Shown here piece after piece: positions 44,418-55,507 of a stretch of 59,606 nt of DNA. A model generated the notes under the pieces. It did no database searches and was not told where the DNA came from. It saw nothing but the letters and a program-made list of their open reading frames with translations. Each line of letters opens with the position of its first letter. The first letter of the stretch is position 1. The DNA comes from Gammaproteobacteria bacterium (lineage in GTDB: Bacteria > Pseudomonadota > Gammaproteobacteria > S012-40), in contig WFPC01000047.1 of NCBI GenBank assembly GCA_015487785.1, positions 1-59,606 on the forward strand, given 5' to 3'. The translations under genes were made by a program, and so were the position numbers.

Positions 44418-45695
44418 TCACAGGCGTGCGTCCACCTGTTCGCGCGGGAACAGGGATTTGACATCGTAGAATACCGCCTCCGGCTTGCCCAGCCGGCGAA
44501 TGCCCTCGGCGCCCAGTTGCTTGAACTGCTCGTGGGCCACGGCGAGGATGATGGCGTCGTAGCTGCCCGGCTGCAGGTCGTCGACCGGGGTGATGCCATA
44601 TTCCTGCCGGGCCTCGGCCGGATCCACCCAGGGGTCGTGCACGTCCACCTGGGCATGATAGGAGCGGAACTCCTCGATGATGTCCACCACCCGGGTATTG
44701 CGCAGGTCGGGGCAGTTTTCCTTGAAGGTGAGGCCCAGCACCAGGATGCGGGAGCCCACCACGTGCAGGCGTCGCTGGGTCATCATCTTGATGACGGTTT
44801 CGGCGATATAGGCGCCCATGCCGTCGTTGATGCGCCGGCCGGAGAGGATGACCTCGGGATGGTAGCCGATTTCCTGGGCCTTGTGGGTGAGGTAGTAGGG
44901 ATCCACACCGATGCAGTGGCCGCCCACCAGGCCGGGGCGGAAGGGCAGGAAGTTCCACTTGGTGCCGGCGGCCTCCAACACCTCCAGGGTGTCGATGCCG
45001 AGGCGGTTGAAGATCAGTGCCAGCTCGTTGATCAAGGCGATATTGACGTCGCGCTGGGTGTTCTCGATAACCTTGGCGGCCTCGGCCACGCGAATGCTGC
45101 TGGCCTTGTGGGTGCCGGCGTGGATCACCTGGCGGTAGAGTCGGTCGACGAACTCGGCCACTTCCGGGGTGGAGCCGGAGGTGACTTTCAAAATGCTGGT
45201 GACGCGGTGCTCCTTGTCGCCGGGGTTGATGCGTTCCGGTGAATAGCCGGCGTAGAAATCCTGGTTGTAGCGCAGCCCCGAAACCCGTTCCAGGATGGGC
45301 ACGCAGACTTCCTCGGTGGCCCCGGGGTAGACGGTGGATTCGAAGATCACCACGTCACCCGGCTTGAGAATGGTGCCGAGCATTTTCGAGGCGCTTTCCA
45401 GCGGGCCGAGGTCGGGCCGCTTGTAACGGTCGATGGGCGTGGGCACGGTGACCACGAAGACATTGCAGCCGGCGATGTCTTCCACCTGGCTGGTATAACT
45501 CAGTTGCCGGGCCTCGGCCAGCAGTTCCGGCTCCACTTCCAGGGTGCTGTCCTTGCCGGCCTCGAGTTCGGCGATGCGTTGGTGATTGATGTCGAAGCCC
45601 ACGGTGGGCATTTTCTTGCCGAATTCCACCGCCAGCGGGAGGCCCACGTAGCCCAGTCCGACGATGGCTAGGCGGGTCGTTTCCAGTGACAACAT
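44418..45695 (-). CDS. UDP-N-acetylhexosamine 6-dehydrogenase (TviB/WbpA type)
   Basis: 425 residues. It is a UDP-sugar dehydrogenase with [15 protein letters not shown] at the N-terminus, [32 protein letters not shown], the middle-domain [21 protein letters not shown] and catalytic Cys [14 protein letters not shown]. The full pattern matches TviB of Vi antigen synthesis and WbpA, which make UDP-GlcNAcA or UDP-GalNAcA. It lies between ugd and the epimerase, spaced 17 and 21 nt, so three genes form an operon for acidic nucleotide sugars. The exact substrate (GlcNAc or GalNAc) cannot be settled from the sequence. Confidence 0.92.
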   Translation of the reverse strand: MLSLETTRLAIVGLGYVGLPLAVEFGKKMPTVGFDINHQRIAELEAGKDSTLEVEPELLAEARQLSYTSQVEDIAGCNVFVVTVPTPIDRYKRPDLGPLESASKMLGTILKPGDVVIFESTVYPGATEEVCVPILERVSGLRYNQDFYAGYSPERINPGDKEHRVTSILKVTSGSTPEVAEFVDRLYRQVIHAGTHKASSIRVAEAAKVIENTQRDVNIALINELALIFNRLGIDTLEVLEAAGTKWNFLPFRPGLVGGHCIGVDPYYLTHKAQEIGYHPEVILSGRRINDGMGAYIAETVIKMMTQRRLHVVGSRILVLGLTFKENCPDLRNTRVVDIIEEFRSYHAQVDVHDPWVDPAEARQEYGITPVDDLQPGSYDAIILAVAHEQFKQLGAEGIRRLGKPEAVFYDVKSLFPREQVDARL

Positions 45696-45712
45696 AGTCT
45701 TGTCCTTGTGTT

Positions 45713-47059
45713 TCAGTCTGCCGGCCGCAGATCGCTCAGGCCGCGGCCGATGCCGTAATAGCTGAAGCCGAGCCGCTTGAGTTGCTCGGGGTCGTAGATA
45801 TTACGGCCATCGAAGATCACGGCTTGAGTGAGTGTCTTGGCGATGACGCCGAAATCGGGGCTGCGAAAGGCCGACCATTCGGTGATCACCACCAGGGCAT
45901 CGGCGCCTTGCAGGGTTTGCTCCATGCTCTCGCACAGCATCAGGTCATCGCGCTGGCCATAGATGCGGCGGGCCTCGTCCATGGCTTCCGGATCGTAGGC
46001 GCGTACCCGGGCGCCGGCCTGCCACAGGGCTTCCATCAGCACCCGGCTGGGGGCCTCGCGCATGTCGTCGGTATTGGGTTTGAAGGCCAGGCCCCACAGG
46101 GCAAAGGTCTTGCCGGCCAAGTCGCCCTTGAAATGATGATGGATCTTGTGGAACAGGCGTTGTTTCTGCTGCTCGTTGACCTGTTCCACGGCTTCCAGCA
46201 GGCGGGCCTGATAGCCGTGCTCGCGGGCGGTGCGCTCCAGTGCCTTTACATCCTTGGGAAAGCAGGAGCCGCCATAACCGGCGCCGGGATAGATGAAATG
46301 GTAGCCGATGCGCGGATCCGAGCCGATACCCAGGCGCACCTGTTCGATGTCGGCGCCCAGGCGTTCGGCCAGGTTGGACATCTCGTTCATGAAGCTGATC
46401 TTGGTGGCCAGCATGGCATTGGCGGCGTACTTGGTGAGTTCGGCGGAGCGGATGTCCATGGCCACCAGGCGATCGCGGTTGCGGTTGAAGGGAGCGTAGA
46501 GTACCCGCAGCAGCTCGGTAGTGCGGGGATTGTCGGTGCCGACGACGATGCGATCGGGTTTCATGAAATCGTCGATGGCGGCGCCTTCCTTGAGGAACTC
46601 CGGGTTGGAGACCACATCGAATTCCAGCTTGCTGCCACGGCGCCGGAGCACGTCGCCGACCCTGGCGCGCACCTTGTCGGCGGTGCCCACCGGCACGGTG
46701 GATTTGTCCACGATGATCTTGTAGTCCTCCATGTGCTCGCCGATGCTCTCGGCCACCGCCAGCACGTATTGCAGGTCGGCGGAGCCATCCTCGTCGGGCG
46801 GGGTGCCCACGGCGATGAACTGGTACAGGCCGTGGGCCACGGCGCTGGCCACGTCGGTGGTGAAACTCAGGCGTCCGGCTTCGGTGTTCTTGGCCACCAG
46901 GGCATCGAGCCCGGGTTCGTAGATGGGCATTTCACCGCGATTGAGCATATCGATCTTGCTCTGGTCGATGTCCACGCAAACCACGTGATTGCCCACCTCG
47001 GCCAGACAGGCTCCGGTGACCAGGCCCACATAGCCGCTGCCGAAGATCGTGATGTTCAT
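45713..47059 (-). CDS. ugd: UDP-glucose 6-dehydrogenase
   Basis: 448 residues. The NAD-binding start is [20 protein letters not shown]; other signatures are [44 protein letters not shown] and the catalytic Cys in [14 protein letters not shown]. The enzyme oxidises UDP-glucose to UDP-glucuronate with two NAD+. As the first gene of the minus-strand operon, it is divergent from the cyclic-nucleotide-binding protein gene, 106 nt away. Uronate supply fits the exopolysaccharide cluster on the other strand. Confidence 0.96.
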   Translation of the reverse strand: MNITIFGSGYVGLVTGACLAEVGNHVVCVDIDQSKIDMLNRGEMPIYEPGLDALVAKNTEAGRLSFTTDVASAVAHGLYQFIAVGTPPDEDGSADLQYVLAVAESIGEHMEDYKIIVDKSTVPVGTADKVRARVGDVLRRRGSKLEFDVVSNPEFLKEGAAIDDFMKPDRIVVGTDNPRTTELLRVLYAPFNRNRDRLVAMDIRSAELTKYAANAMLATKISFMNEMSNLAERLGADIEQVRLGIGSDPRIGYHFIYPGAGYGGSCFPKDVKALERTAREHGYQARLLEAVEQVNEQQKQRLFHKIHHHFKGDLAGKTFALWGLAFKPNTDDMREAPSRVLMEALWQAGARVRAYDPEAMDEARRIYGQRDDLMLCESMEQTLQGADALVVITEWSAFRSPDFGVIAKTLTQAVIFDGRNIYDPEQLKRLGFSYYGIGRGLSDLRPAD

Positions 47060-47165
47060 GAGCTTCCTTAAAGTCTGTTTGTTCGGGTGCCGTTAGTTTA
47101 GCGGCAGCAAAAAGAATAAACAAAAGGGGATTTGGCCATGTGTCGGGAAAACGGAGTGGAATGCC

Positions 47166-47639
47166 ATGAGACAACAGATAGAACAGCTTCTTCAGCGGCC
47201 GGATTTCGCCGAGGGCGAGGCATGGCGCGTGCGGCGATTCCCGGCCAATGCCGAGATTCTGCGCCAGGGCGACAACAGCCGGCATGTGTACTGGATTCGC
47301 AAGGGTACGGTGCGGGTGTTGGGGCAGGTGCCGGTGAGCGAGGCGCGCCAGGTGCGGCCCGGGGTCTGTGATCTGCAGTCGGGCGAGGTGTTCGGTGAAC
47401 TGGCCCTGTTCGACGATCAGCCCCGCTCGGCCACGGTGATGGCGGTGGACGAGTGCGAGCTGGTGGAAATCGACGGCGAGGCCCTGCTGGACTATCTCGA
47501 GCGACACACGGAACTGGGTTTTGCATTCCTGCGCCAGATGATGACGGTGATGGTGCAGCGCCTGCGCGCCAGCGACAGGCAGATCTTTTCCCTCCTGGCC
47601 TGGGGCATGCGCGCACATGGTATCGATCAGCATCTGTGA
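47166..47639 (+). CDS. Cyclic nucleotide-binding domain protein without DNA-binding domain
   Basis: 157 residues. The CRP-type cNMP-binding jelly roll is visible: FPANAEILRQGDNSRHVYWIRKG, the phosphate-binding cassette GEVFGELALFDDQPRSATVMA, and a following helix. The C-terminal part (LRQMMTVMVQRLRASDRQ) matches the dimerisation helix of CRP, but the HTH domain is missing, so it would act by binding a partner or as a remnant of a regulator. It sits between the ugd operon and epsB. The nucleotide could be cAMP or c-di-GMP; neither is known. Confidence 0.85.
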   Translation: MRQQIEQLLQRPDFAEGEAWRVRRFPANAEILRQGDNSRHVYWIRKGTVRVLGQVPVSEARQVRPGVCDLQSGEVFGELALFDDQPRSATVMAVDECELVEIDGEALLDYLERHTELGFAFLRQMMTVMVQRLRASDRQIFSLLAWGMRAHGIDQHL

Positions 47640-47792
47640 TGGGCGGCATCCCACTCATTCCCTGCCGGGAACGAGGAAGATTCTGGTTGCAGGGAAAACC
47701 TGTTACCATACTCTCGGCAATGATAAAAAATGGATTTCAGGCGCACCAAATAGTCTGACCTGTCTCCGAGGACCCGCGATGGATTCGGCCCC

Positions 47793-49175
47793 ATGATACG
47801 GATTTTTAAGCACTACGTTCCCCAGCACCTGCTGTTGCTGGGATTTGCCGAGTTTCTCGTTTTCGTCCTGTCCATCCCGCTGGGCACTTCCCTGCGCTTT
47901 GCCGAGCCGATACTGACTGACAAGTCGTTGCTGCTCACCGGCCTGGTATACGCCCTGGTGATGATGAGCAGTTTCACCGCCATGGGCCTGTACCAGCGCC
48001 ATTTGCGCGACGGCTGGAAAGGCGTGCTGATGCGTATCGGTGGCGCCTTCCTGCTGGGTTTCATGGTGATGGGTCTGTTGTTCTACATCTTCCCCGTTCT
48101 GTTTCTGGGCCGGGGAGCCTTTGCCTTGTCCATTTTGTTTTCCATGTTGGGTACCGGTCTGGCGCGGGGTGTGTTCTATGCCCTGTCCGACAAGGAAGCA
48201 CTGAAGCGGCGCATTCTGGTGGTGGGGGCGGGCAAGAATGCCGCCCTGATAGAACGTACTCTCAAGCGCAAAACCGATCGCCGTGGCCTGGCCATCGTCG
48301 GCTATGTGATGCTGGATGGCGAGGATGTCGTGATCGAGGATGCCGCCAAGCTGATTCCACACAACCGCCTGCTGCTGGATATCGCCGAGGAGCTGGACGT
48401 GGACGAGCTGGTGCTGGCCCTCACCGATCGGCGCAAGGTGTTTCCGGTGGAGGAAGTCTTCGACTGCAAGATGAACGGCATCGACGTGGTGGAATTGATC
48501 AGCTTCCTCGAGCGCCAGACCGGTAGGGTCTTTTTGGAACTCCTGCATCCCAGCTGGATGATCTTCTCCGATGGTTTCCGGCGCGGGCCGGTGCGCCTGG
48601 CGGGCAAGCGCGCCTTCGACATCGCCGCCAGCCTACTCTTGCTGATCCTGACCCTGCCGGTGATGCTGGTCACCATGGTGGCCATCAAGCGCGAGGATGG
48701 CGGACCGGTGTTCTATCGCCAGATCCGCGTGGGGCGCAACTGGCGGCTTGTCCCGGTACTCAAGTTTCGCAGCATGAAAGTGGACGCGGAAAAGGCCGGG
48801 CCCCAGTTCGCCAGCGAGAATGACGACCGCGTAACCCGGGTGGGGCGCTTCATCCGCAAGACCCGCATCGACGAGCTGCCCCAGCTCATCAACGTGCTCA
48901 AGGGCGAAATGAGTTTCGTGGGGCCGCGTCCCGAACGGCCGGAATTCGTCGAAATGTTTTCCAAGGAAATTCCCTATTACGCCGAGCGTCACCGGGTCAA
49001 GCCGGGTATCACCGGCTGGGCGCAGATTTGCTATCCCTATGGTTCCAGCAAGCGCGACACTATAGAGAAACTGCAATACGATCTTTACTATGTGAAAAAC
49101 TACAGCCTGTTTCTGGACCTGACCATTCTGTTCCAGACCGCCGAGGTCATCCTGTGGGGCAAGGGGGCGCGTTGA
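47793..49175 (+). CDS. Initiating sugar transferase of the PEP-CTERM EPS type (EpsB-like)
   Basis: 460 residues. The N-terminal half has four or five membrane segments (LLLLGFAEFLVFVLSIPLG, VMGLLFYIFPVLFLG) and a Rossmann-like domain, ILVVGAGKNAALIERTLK. The C-terminal half is the bacterial sugar transferase: KRAFDIAASLLLLILTLPV, KFRSMKVDAE, TRIDELPQLINVLKGEMSFVGPRPERPEF, and GITGWAQI. It would transfer a sugar phosphate onto undecaprenyl phosphate at the inner membrane, starting EPS assembly. The family resembles TIGR03013, which is linked to exosortase systems. prsK follows 30 nt downstream. Confidence 0.93.
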   Translation: MIRIFKHYVPQHLLLLGFAEFLVFVLSIPLGTSLRFAEPILTDKSLLLTGLVYALVMMSSFTAMGLYQRHLRDGWKGVLMRIGGAFLLGFMVMGLLFYIFPVLFLGRGAFALSILFSMLGTGLARGVFYALSDKEALKRRILVVGAGKNAALIERTLKRKTDRRGLAIVGYVMLDGEDVVIEDAAKLIPHNRLLLDIAEELDVDELVLALTDRRKVFPVEEVFDCKMNGIDVVELISFLERQTGRVFLELLHPSWMIFSDGFRRGPVRLAGKRAFDIAASLLLLILTLPVMLVTMVAIKREDGGPVFYRQIRVGRNWRLVPVLKFRSMKVDAEKAGPQFASENDDRVTRVGRFIRKTRIDELPQLINVLKGEMSFVGPRPERPEFVEMFSKEIPYYAERHRVKPGITGWAQICYPYGSSKRDTIEKLQYDLYYVKNYSLFLDLTILFQTAEVILWGKGAR

Positions 49176-49205
49176 TCACGAGCCGGCCAGGGAGGCGCTG
49201 CTGAA

Positions 49206-51290
49206 ATGCCCGCCATCGGGATGATGTCCTACCTCAGCGCCGCGGTGGTTTTCCTGCTGCTGGGACTGGGCGTGCTGATATTCTGGCGCAAGCGCCTGCA
49301 TGCCTGGTCCCTGCTGTTGCCGGTGCTGGCCAGTCTGGCCTGGGCCCTGGTGGCGGCCTATCAACTGCAGGCCCAGGCGCCCGCGCCGTTGTTGCTGCTG
49401 ACGCTGGAGTTGGTACGCGACTGGGCCTGGCTGTTCTTCGTGTTGCAGATGCTGCACATGGCCGGTTCCGGCAATCCGCTGATCCGGCGCCTGGGCCAGT
49501 GGTCCCTGGCCCTGCCCATCGGCCTGTTGTTGCTGTTGGTGATCGTGTCGCTGTTTCAGCAGTCGGCCTTGCCCCACTGGCTGGTTTTCGATGTGCGCCT
49601 GCTGGGGCATGTATTCATTGCGCTGACGGGGTTGGTGCTGATTGAACAGGTGTGGCGTAATGCGCCGCCCCAGGAGCACTGGGGCATCAAGTTCTTCTGC
49701 CTGGGTGTGGGCGGGCTGTTCGCCTACGATTTCTATCTCTTCAGCGATGCCTTGCTGTTTCGCCAGATCGACCCCAACATCTGGCTCGGGCGCGGTTTCA
49801 TCAACGCGGTACTGGCGCTGCTGCTGATGCTGGCCATCGCCCGCATTCCACCCACCAAGACCAGCGTGATGTTCTCCCGCAGCCTGGTGTTCTATTCCAC
49901 CGGCCTGATGATTGCTGGTGGTTATCTGCTCATCGTGGCCCTGGCCGGCTATGTCATGGGCAGCACCGGTCATCCCTGGGGCATGGTATTGCGTCACGTG
50001 CTGGTTTTCGTGGCCTTGCTGGTACTGCTGGTGCTGATCTTCTCGGGACAGATGCGGGCACGGCTGCGGGTATTCATCGACAAACACCTGCTGGACTACC
50101 GTTACGACTACCGAGAGGAATGGCTGGGCCTGATTCGCGAGCTGTCCCTGCAGGACAGCCCATTGTCCCTGCAGGCCCGCGCACTGCGAGCCCTGCTGGA
50201 GCTGGTGGACAGCCCCACCGGGGCCCTGTGGGTCAGGCGCGAAGAACAGTTCCAGGTCGTGGAAACCCTTTCCATGTCCGAACTGGAGGGTTTGCGCGAG
50301 ACGGCAGACGGCAGCCTGGCGCGATTTCTGGAAACCTGGCAATGGGTGATCAACCTGGAGGAATTCGACGCCGAGCCGGAACTCTACCGGGAACTCAGTC
50401 TGCCCGCCTGGCTGAGCGGGCTGGAACAGGCCTGGCTGGTGGTGCCCCTGATGCTGCAGAATCGTCTGTATGGTTTCGTGATAGTGGGTAAACCCCGGGC
50501 GCCGCGGGAATTCAACTGGGAAGACATCGATCTGCTCAAGACCGCCGGCCGTCAGATCGCCATTCACCTGGCCCAGCAACAGGCCGCCATGGCGCTGGCG
50601 GAATCACGCCAGTTCGAGGCCTTCAACCGGTTTTCGGCCTATGTGGTGCACGATTTGAAAAACCTGGTGTCGCAACTGGCCCTGGTGGTGCAGAATGCAC
50701 GGAAACACCGGCACAACCCCGAATTCATGGACGATGCCATTGCCACGGTGGACAATGCCGTGGCGCGCATGAATCGTCTGCTGGCCCAATTGCGCGGCGG
50801 TGGTCCAGCGGGCCCGGGCAAGGATCGGCGCCGGGTGGAACTGGCCGGGGTGCTGCGCAGCGTATGCCGGGAAAAGGCCAATGGCCGGCCGCTGCCGGAG
50901 CTGGAGGATGCCGCGTCAGGCCTGTGGGTGGAAGCCGATGCCGATCGCCTGGTTTCCATCATCGGTCACGTGGTGCAGAATGCCCAGGATGCCACCCCGG
51001 ACCACGGCCGGGTGACCCTGCGCCTGCGGCGGGAGGGTGCCATGGCCCGCATCGAGGTGGAAGACACCGGCTGCGGCATGGACGAAACCTTCATCAAGGA
51101 ACGCCTGTTCAGGCCTTTCGACACCACCAAGGGACTCACCGGCATGGGCATAGGTGCCCATGAAGTCCGGGCTTTCATTGAGGAATTGGGCGGACGTGTC
51201 GACATAGACAGCGAGCCCGGCAGGGGCACCGTGTTCGGCATGAGCCTGCCGCTGTGCGAGGGCGGCGACGAAGCGACGACAAGGGGGTAA
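49206..51290 (+). CDS. prsK: PEP-CTERM/XrtA system histidine kinase PrsK
   Basis: 694 residues. The N-terminal third has about eight or nine membrane helices, followed by a GAF-like domain, then the H box VVHDLKNLVSQLALV (phosphoacceptor His about 482) and HATPase motifs HVVQNAQDATPD, EDTGCGMDETF and GRGTVFGMSLPL. This architecture is the PrsK family, found with exosortase/EPS loci. The neighbouring prsR begins 3 nt after the stop, so they form a two-component pair. The ATG has GGGAGG upstream. The signal is unknown; the membrane helices suggest an envelope cue. Confidence 0.93.
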   Translation: MPAIGMMSYLSAAVVFLLLGLGVLIFWRKRLHAWSLLLPVLASLAWALVAAYQLQAQAPAPLLLLTLELVRDWAWLFFVLQMLHMAGSGNPLIRRLGQWSLALPIGLLLLLVIVSLFQQSALPHWLVFDVRLLGHVFIALTGLVLIEQVWRNAPPQEHWGIKFFCLGVGGLFAYDFYLFSDALLFRQIDPNIWLGRGFINAVLALLLMLAIARIPPTKTSVMFSRSLVFYSTGLMIAGGYLLIVALAGYVMGSTGHPWGMVLRHVLVFVALLVLLVLIFSGQMRARLRVFIDKHLLDYRYDYREEWLGLIRELSLQDSPLSLQARALRALLELVDSPTGALWVRREEQFQVVETLSMSELEGLRETADGSLARFLETWQWVINLEEFDAEPELYRELSLPAWLSGLEQAWLVVPLMLQNRLYGFVIVGKPRAPREFNWEDIDLLKTAGRQIAIHLAQQQAAMALAESRQFEAFNRFSAYVVHDLKNLVSQLALVVQNARKHRHNPEFMDDAIATVDNAVARMNRLLAQLRGGGPAGPGKDRRRVELAGVLRSVCREKANGRPLPELEDAASGLWVEADADRLVSIIGHVVQNAQDATPDHGRVTLRLRREGAMARIEVEDTGCGMDETFIKERLFRPFDTTKGLTGMGIGAHEVRAFIEELGGRVDIDSEPGRGTVFGMSLPLCEGGDEATTRG

Positions 51291-51293
51291 GTT

Positions 51294-52646
<1,353 letters not shown>

Positions 52647-52650
52647 GCAG

Positions 52651-55467
52651 ATGAACCCCTCAGCATCACTGTCAAGATCCCGCCACAGATTTCTGCTCAG
52701 CCCCGTGTCCTTCGTCCTGTTGCTGGCCCTGGCCGGTCCCCAGGTGGCCAGCGGCAAGACCGCCGACGAATTCCTTGGCGAGGCTCGCGGCTATCTCGAG
52801 CGCCAGGACTATCGCGCCGCCATCATCCAGTACAAGAACGCGCTCAAGGCCCAGCCCGGTAACATCGATGCCCGGCTGGAGCTGAGCAAGGCCTATTTTC
52901 GCACCGGCAATCTCAAGGCCGCCGAGAAAGAGCTGCACAAGGCCCGCGAACTGGGTGCGCCCGCCGGCAAATGGATGATCCCTCTGGCTGAACTCTACTT
53001 GCTCCAGGGGCGCGCCAGCGACCTGCTGGATGCCGTCGAGCCCGCCCCGGATATGAGTCCGCTGGAGCAGGCCGACGTGCTCGCCCTGCGCGCCGAGGCC
53101 CAGATCCAGTTGGGCAAGCGCGAGGCGGCCGAGGCCCAGCTCAAACAGGCCCTGGAACTGGACGCCAGCAACGTGCGGGCCCTGCTGGGCCTGGCCCGGC
53201 TGGATCTGCTCCAGGGGCGTGTCGAGCCCGCTGTGCAGCGGGTGGAGAAGGTTCTGGCGCAACAGCCGAACAACCTGTTCGCCCTGAGCCTGCGCGCCGA
53301 ACTGGCACGCCAGGCCGGTGACAATGTCCAGGCCCTGGACTATTTCGACCGTGCCCTGGCGGTGCAGCCCGAATACCTGCCGGCCCTGCTGGGCAGCATC
53401 TCGGTATTGGTGGCGCAAGGCGATGTGGAAACCGCCCTCCAGCGCATCGGCCGAATCAAGAAACGCCAGCCCGACAACAGCATGGCCAACTACTTCGAGG
53501 CCTTGATCCAGTATCGGAAAAAAGACTACAAGGCCGCGGAAAAGGCCCTGCAAGTGGTGTTCAAGACCGCGCCGGATCATCGCCAGGGGCAACTGCTCAT
53601 GGGCGCGGTACAGTATGCCCAGGGGCGCTACGAGCAGGCCCTGGACTACCTGAGCCGCTTCCACCAGGCCGTGCCCAGCCTGGTGGAGGGGGGTAACCTG
53701 CTGGCGGCCACTCTGCTGAAACTGGGCCAGCCCGACCGCGCCATCGAACTGTTACAGCAACTGGAACGCCGCGAACCCGACAATGTGCGCACCCTGTCGC
53801 TGCTGGGCAGTGCCTACATGGTCAAGCGTCAGCCGGCCAAGGCCACCGAATATCTCGAGCGTGCCGCGCAGATCGATCCCCAGCAAGCCGCCTACAAGAC
53901 CCAGCTCGGCCTGGGCTACCTGGGGGAGGGTGAAACCGCCCAGGCCATCGACGTACTGAAATCCCTGCCCGCAGACAAACTCGACGCACAGAGCGGCATC
54001 CTGCTCATTGTCGCCTATCTGCGCAACCGCGATTTCGACAAGGCCTTCGAAACCGCCCAGGAACTGGCGGGCAAGGAGCCCCGCAATCCGATCTACCGCA
54101 ACTTCATGGGGGTGGTCAAACTGGCTGCGGGCGACAAGGCCGAGGCGCGCGCCTATTTCGGCCAGGCCCTGCGCATCGACCCCGGCTTCGTACCGGCGCA
54201 CATGAGCTTGGCGCGCATGGCCGAAGCCGAGCGCGACCTCGACGAGGCTCGTACGCACTACCAGGCCATTCTCGAGCACCATCCCGACAACACCCGGGCC
54301 ATGCTCGCTCTGGCACGCCTGGCATCGCTCACGGGTGATCGCCAGACCATGCTGGACTGGCTGCTGCGCGCACGCGAGGCCGCTCCCGATCAGGTCGAGC
54401 CTGGCGTGGTGCTGGCCCGTTTCTATATCTCCAGCGGCCAGCCTCTCAAGGCGCTGCAAACCGCCCAAGATGTGGCCCGGCGTCACCCCGACAATCCCCA
54501 GGTGCTGGAAGTCCAGGGCCTGGCCCAGCTTGCCGCGGGCGAAAAGGCCAGCGCCATAGCCACCTTTCGCCGCTTGGTCAAGCGCGTGCCGCGCTCGGCC
54601 CGCGCCCGTTTGCTGCTGGCACGGGCGCAAATGACCAATGGCGAGCTGCAAGCCGCCCGCGAGACCCTGCAACAAGCACGCAGGCTCGGGCCCAATTTCG
54701 GTCCGGTCTACCGTGCCCTGGCCGATATCGCCCTGCGTGAAAAACACTACGACGAGGCCCTGGGCTACGCCGCCGAGGCCAAGCGTCAACTTCCCGCTGC
54801 CGCGGTGGGCTGGGAGATCGAGGGTGATGCCCACCGACTCCAGGGACATTATGCCGAGGCCGTCGTCGCCTACCGGCAGGCCTATGGCAAGCAGGCCAGT
54901 GGCGCGCGGGTGATCAAGCTGGCCGAGGCCAGTTTCCGCGCCGGCCAGGTAGAGCAGGCCATTGCCGCGCTGCGTCAATGGCTGGTGAAATTTCCCGGCG
55001 ATTTCCGCGTGCGCCTGTTGCTGGCCAGTCAGCTCCAGCAAGCCGGACGCAACGCCGCGGCTATCGAAAACTACGAAAAACTGCTCTCCCAGCGGCCGGA
55101 TTACCTGCCGGTGGTCAACAACCTGGCCTGGCTCTACAACGAGCAGAACGACAAGAAAGCCCTGCGCCACGCCCGGCGGGCCTACGAATTGGCGCCCGAC
55201 AATCCCGCAATCATCGACACCTACGGTTGGGTGGAATTGCATCAGGGTGATTCCAAGAAAGCCCTGCGCCTGCTGCAACAGGCCAGCATGAAAGCTCCCC
55301 ACGTGCCCGAGATCAAATATCACCTGGCCGTGGCCCTGGTGCGCAACGGCCAGCCGGGAGATGCCAGGCTGGAGCTGCAGCAATTGTTGCGCACCACGCC
55401 CTCGTTCAAGGGGGCAGACAAGGCACGAGCACTGCTCGAGGAACTGACGGCTTCCGGCGATACCTGA
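52651..55467 (+). CDS. prsT: PrsT-type TPR-repeat protein, copy 1 (no lipobox)
   Basis: 938 residues, nearly all tetratricopeptide repeats, for example DYRAAIIQYKNALKAQPGN and KKALRHARRAYELAPDN. The N-terminus has an export signal (FVLLLALAGPQVASG) but no Cys after it, so it is predicted to be a soluble periplasmic protein, unlike the lipoprotein form usual for the PEP-CTERM PrsT family. TPR proteins of this kind scaffold polysaccharide export machinery. The gene is 4 nt downstream of prsR, so is in the same operon. GC-rich codon use. A paralogue follows 40 nt later. Confidence 0.9.
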   Translation: MNPSASLSRSRHRFLLSPVSFVLLLALAGPQVASGKTADEFLGEARGYLERQDYRAAIIQYKNALKAQPGNIDARLELSKAYFRTGNLKAAEKELHKARELGAPAGKWMIPLAELYLLQGRASDLLDAVEPAPDMSPLEQADVLALRAEAQIQLGKREAAEAQLKQALELDASNVRALLGLARLDLLQGRVEPAVQRVEKVLAQQPNNLFALSLRAELARQAGDNVQALDYFDRALAVQPEYLPALLGSISVLVAQGDVETALQRIGRIKKRQPDNSMANYFEALIQYRKKDYKAAEKALQVVFKTAPDHRQGQLLMGAVQYAQGRYEQALDYLSRFHQAVPSLVEGGNLLAATLLKLGQPDRAIELLQQLERREPDNVRTLSLLGSAYMVKRQPAKATEYLERAAQIDPQQAAYKTQLGLGYLGEGETAQAIDVLKSLPADKLDAQSGILLIVAYLRNRDFDKAFETAQELAGKEPRNPIYRNFMGVVKLAAGDKAEARAYFGQALRIDPGFVPAHMSLARMAEAERDLDEARTHYQAILEHHPDNTRAMLALARLASLTGDRQTMLDWLLRAREAAPDQVEPGVVLARFYISSGQPLKALQTAQDVARRHPDNPQVLEVQGLAQLAAGEKASAIATFRRLVKRVPRSARARLLLARAQMTNGELQAARETLQQARRLGPNFGPVYRALADIALREKHYDEALGYAAEAKRQLPAAAVGWEIEGDAHRLQGHYAEAVVAYRQAYGKQASGARVIKLAEASFRAGQVEQAIAALRQWLVKFPGDFRVRLLLASQLQQAGRNAAAIENYEKLLSQRPDYLPVVNNLAWLYNEQNDKKALRHARRAYELAPDNPAIIDTYGWVELHQGDSKKALRLLQQASMKAPHVPEIKYHLAVALVRNGQPGDARLELQQLLRTTPSFKGADKARALLEELTASGDT

Positions 55468-55507
55468 TGCCGGGCCAAATCGTGTATCGATTGAAAAAGG
55501 ATTCTAT

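Noticed and set aside
47640-47792. Possible sigma-54 promoter upstream of epsB
   Set aside because: A TTGCA at about 47687 has no GG at the required -24 spacing.
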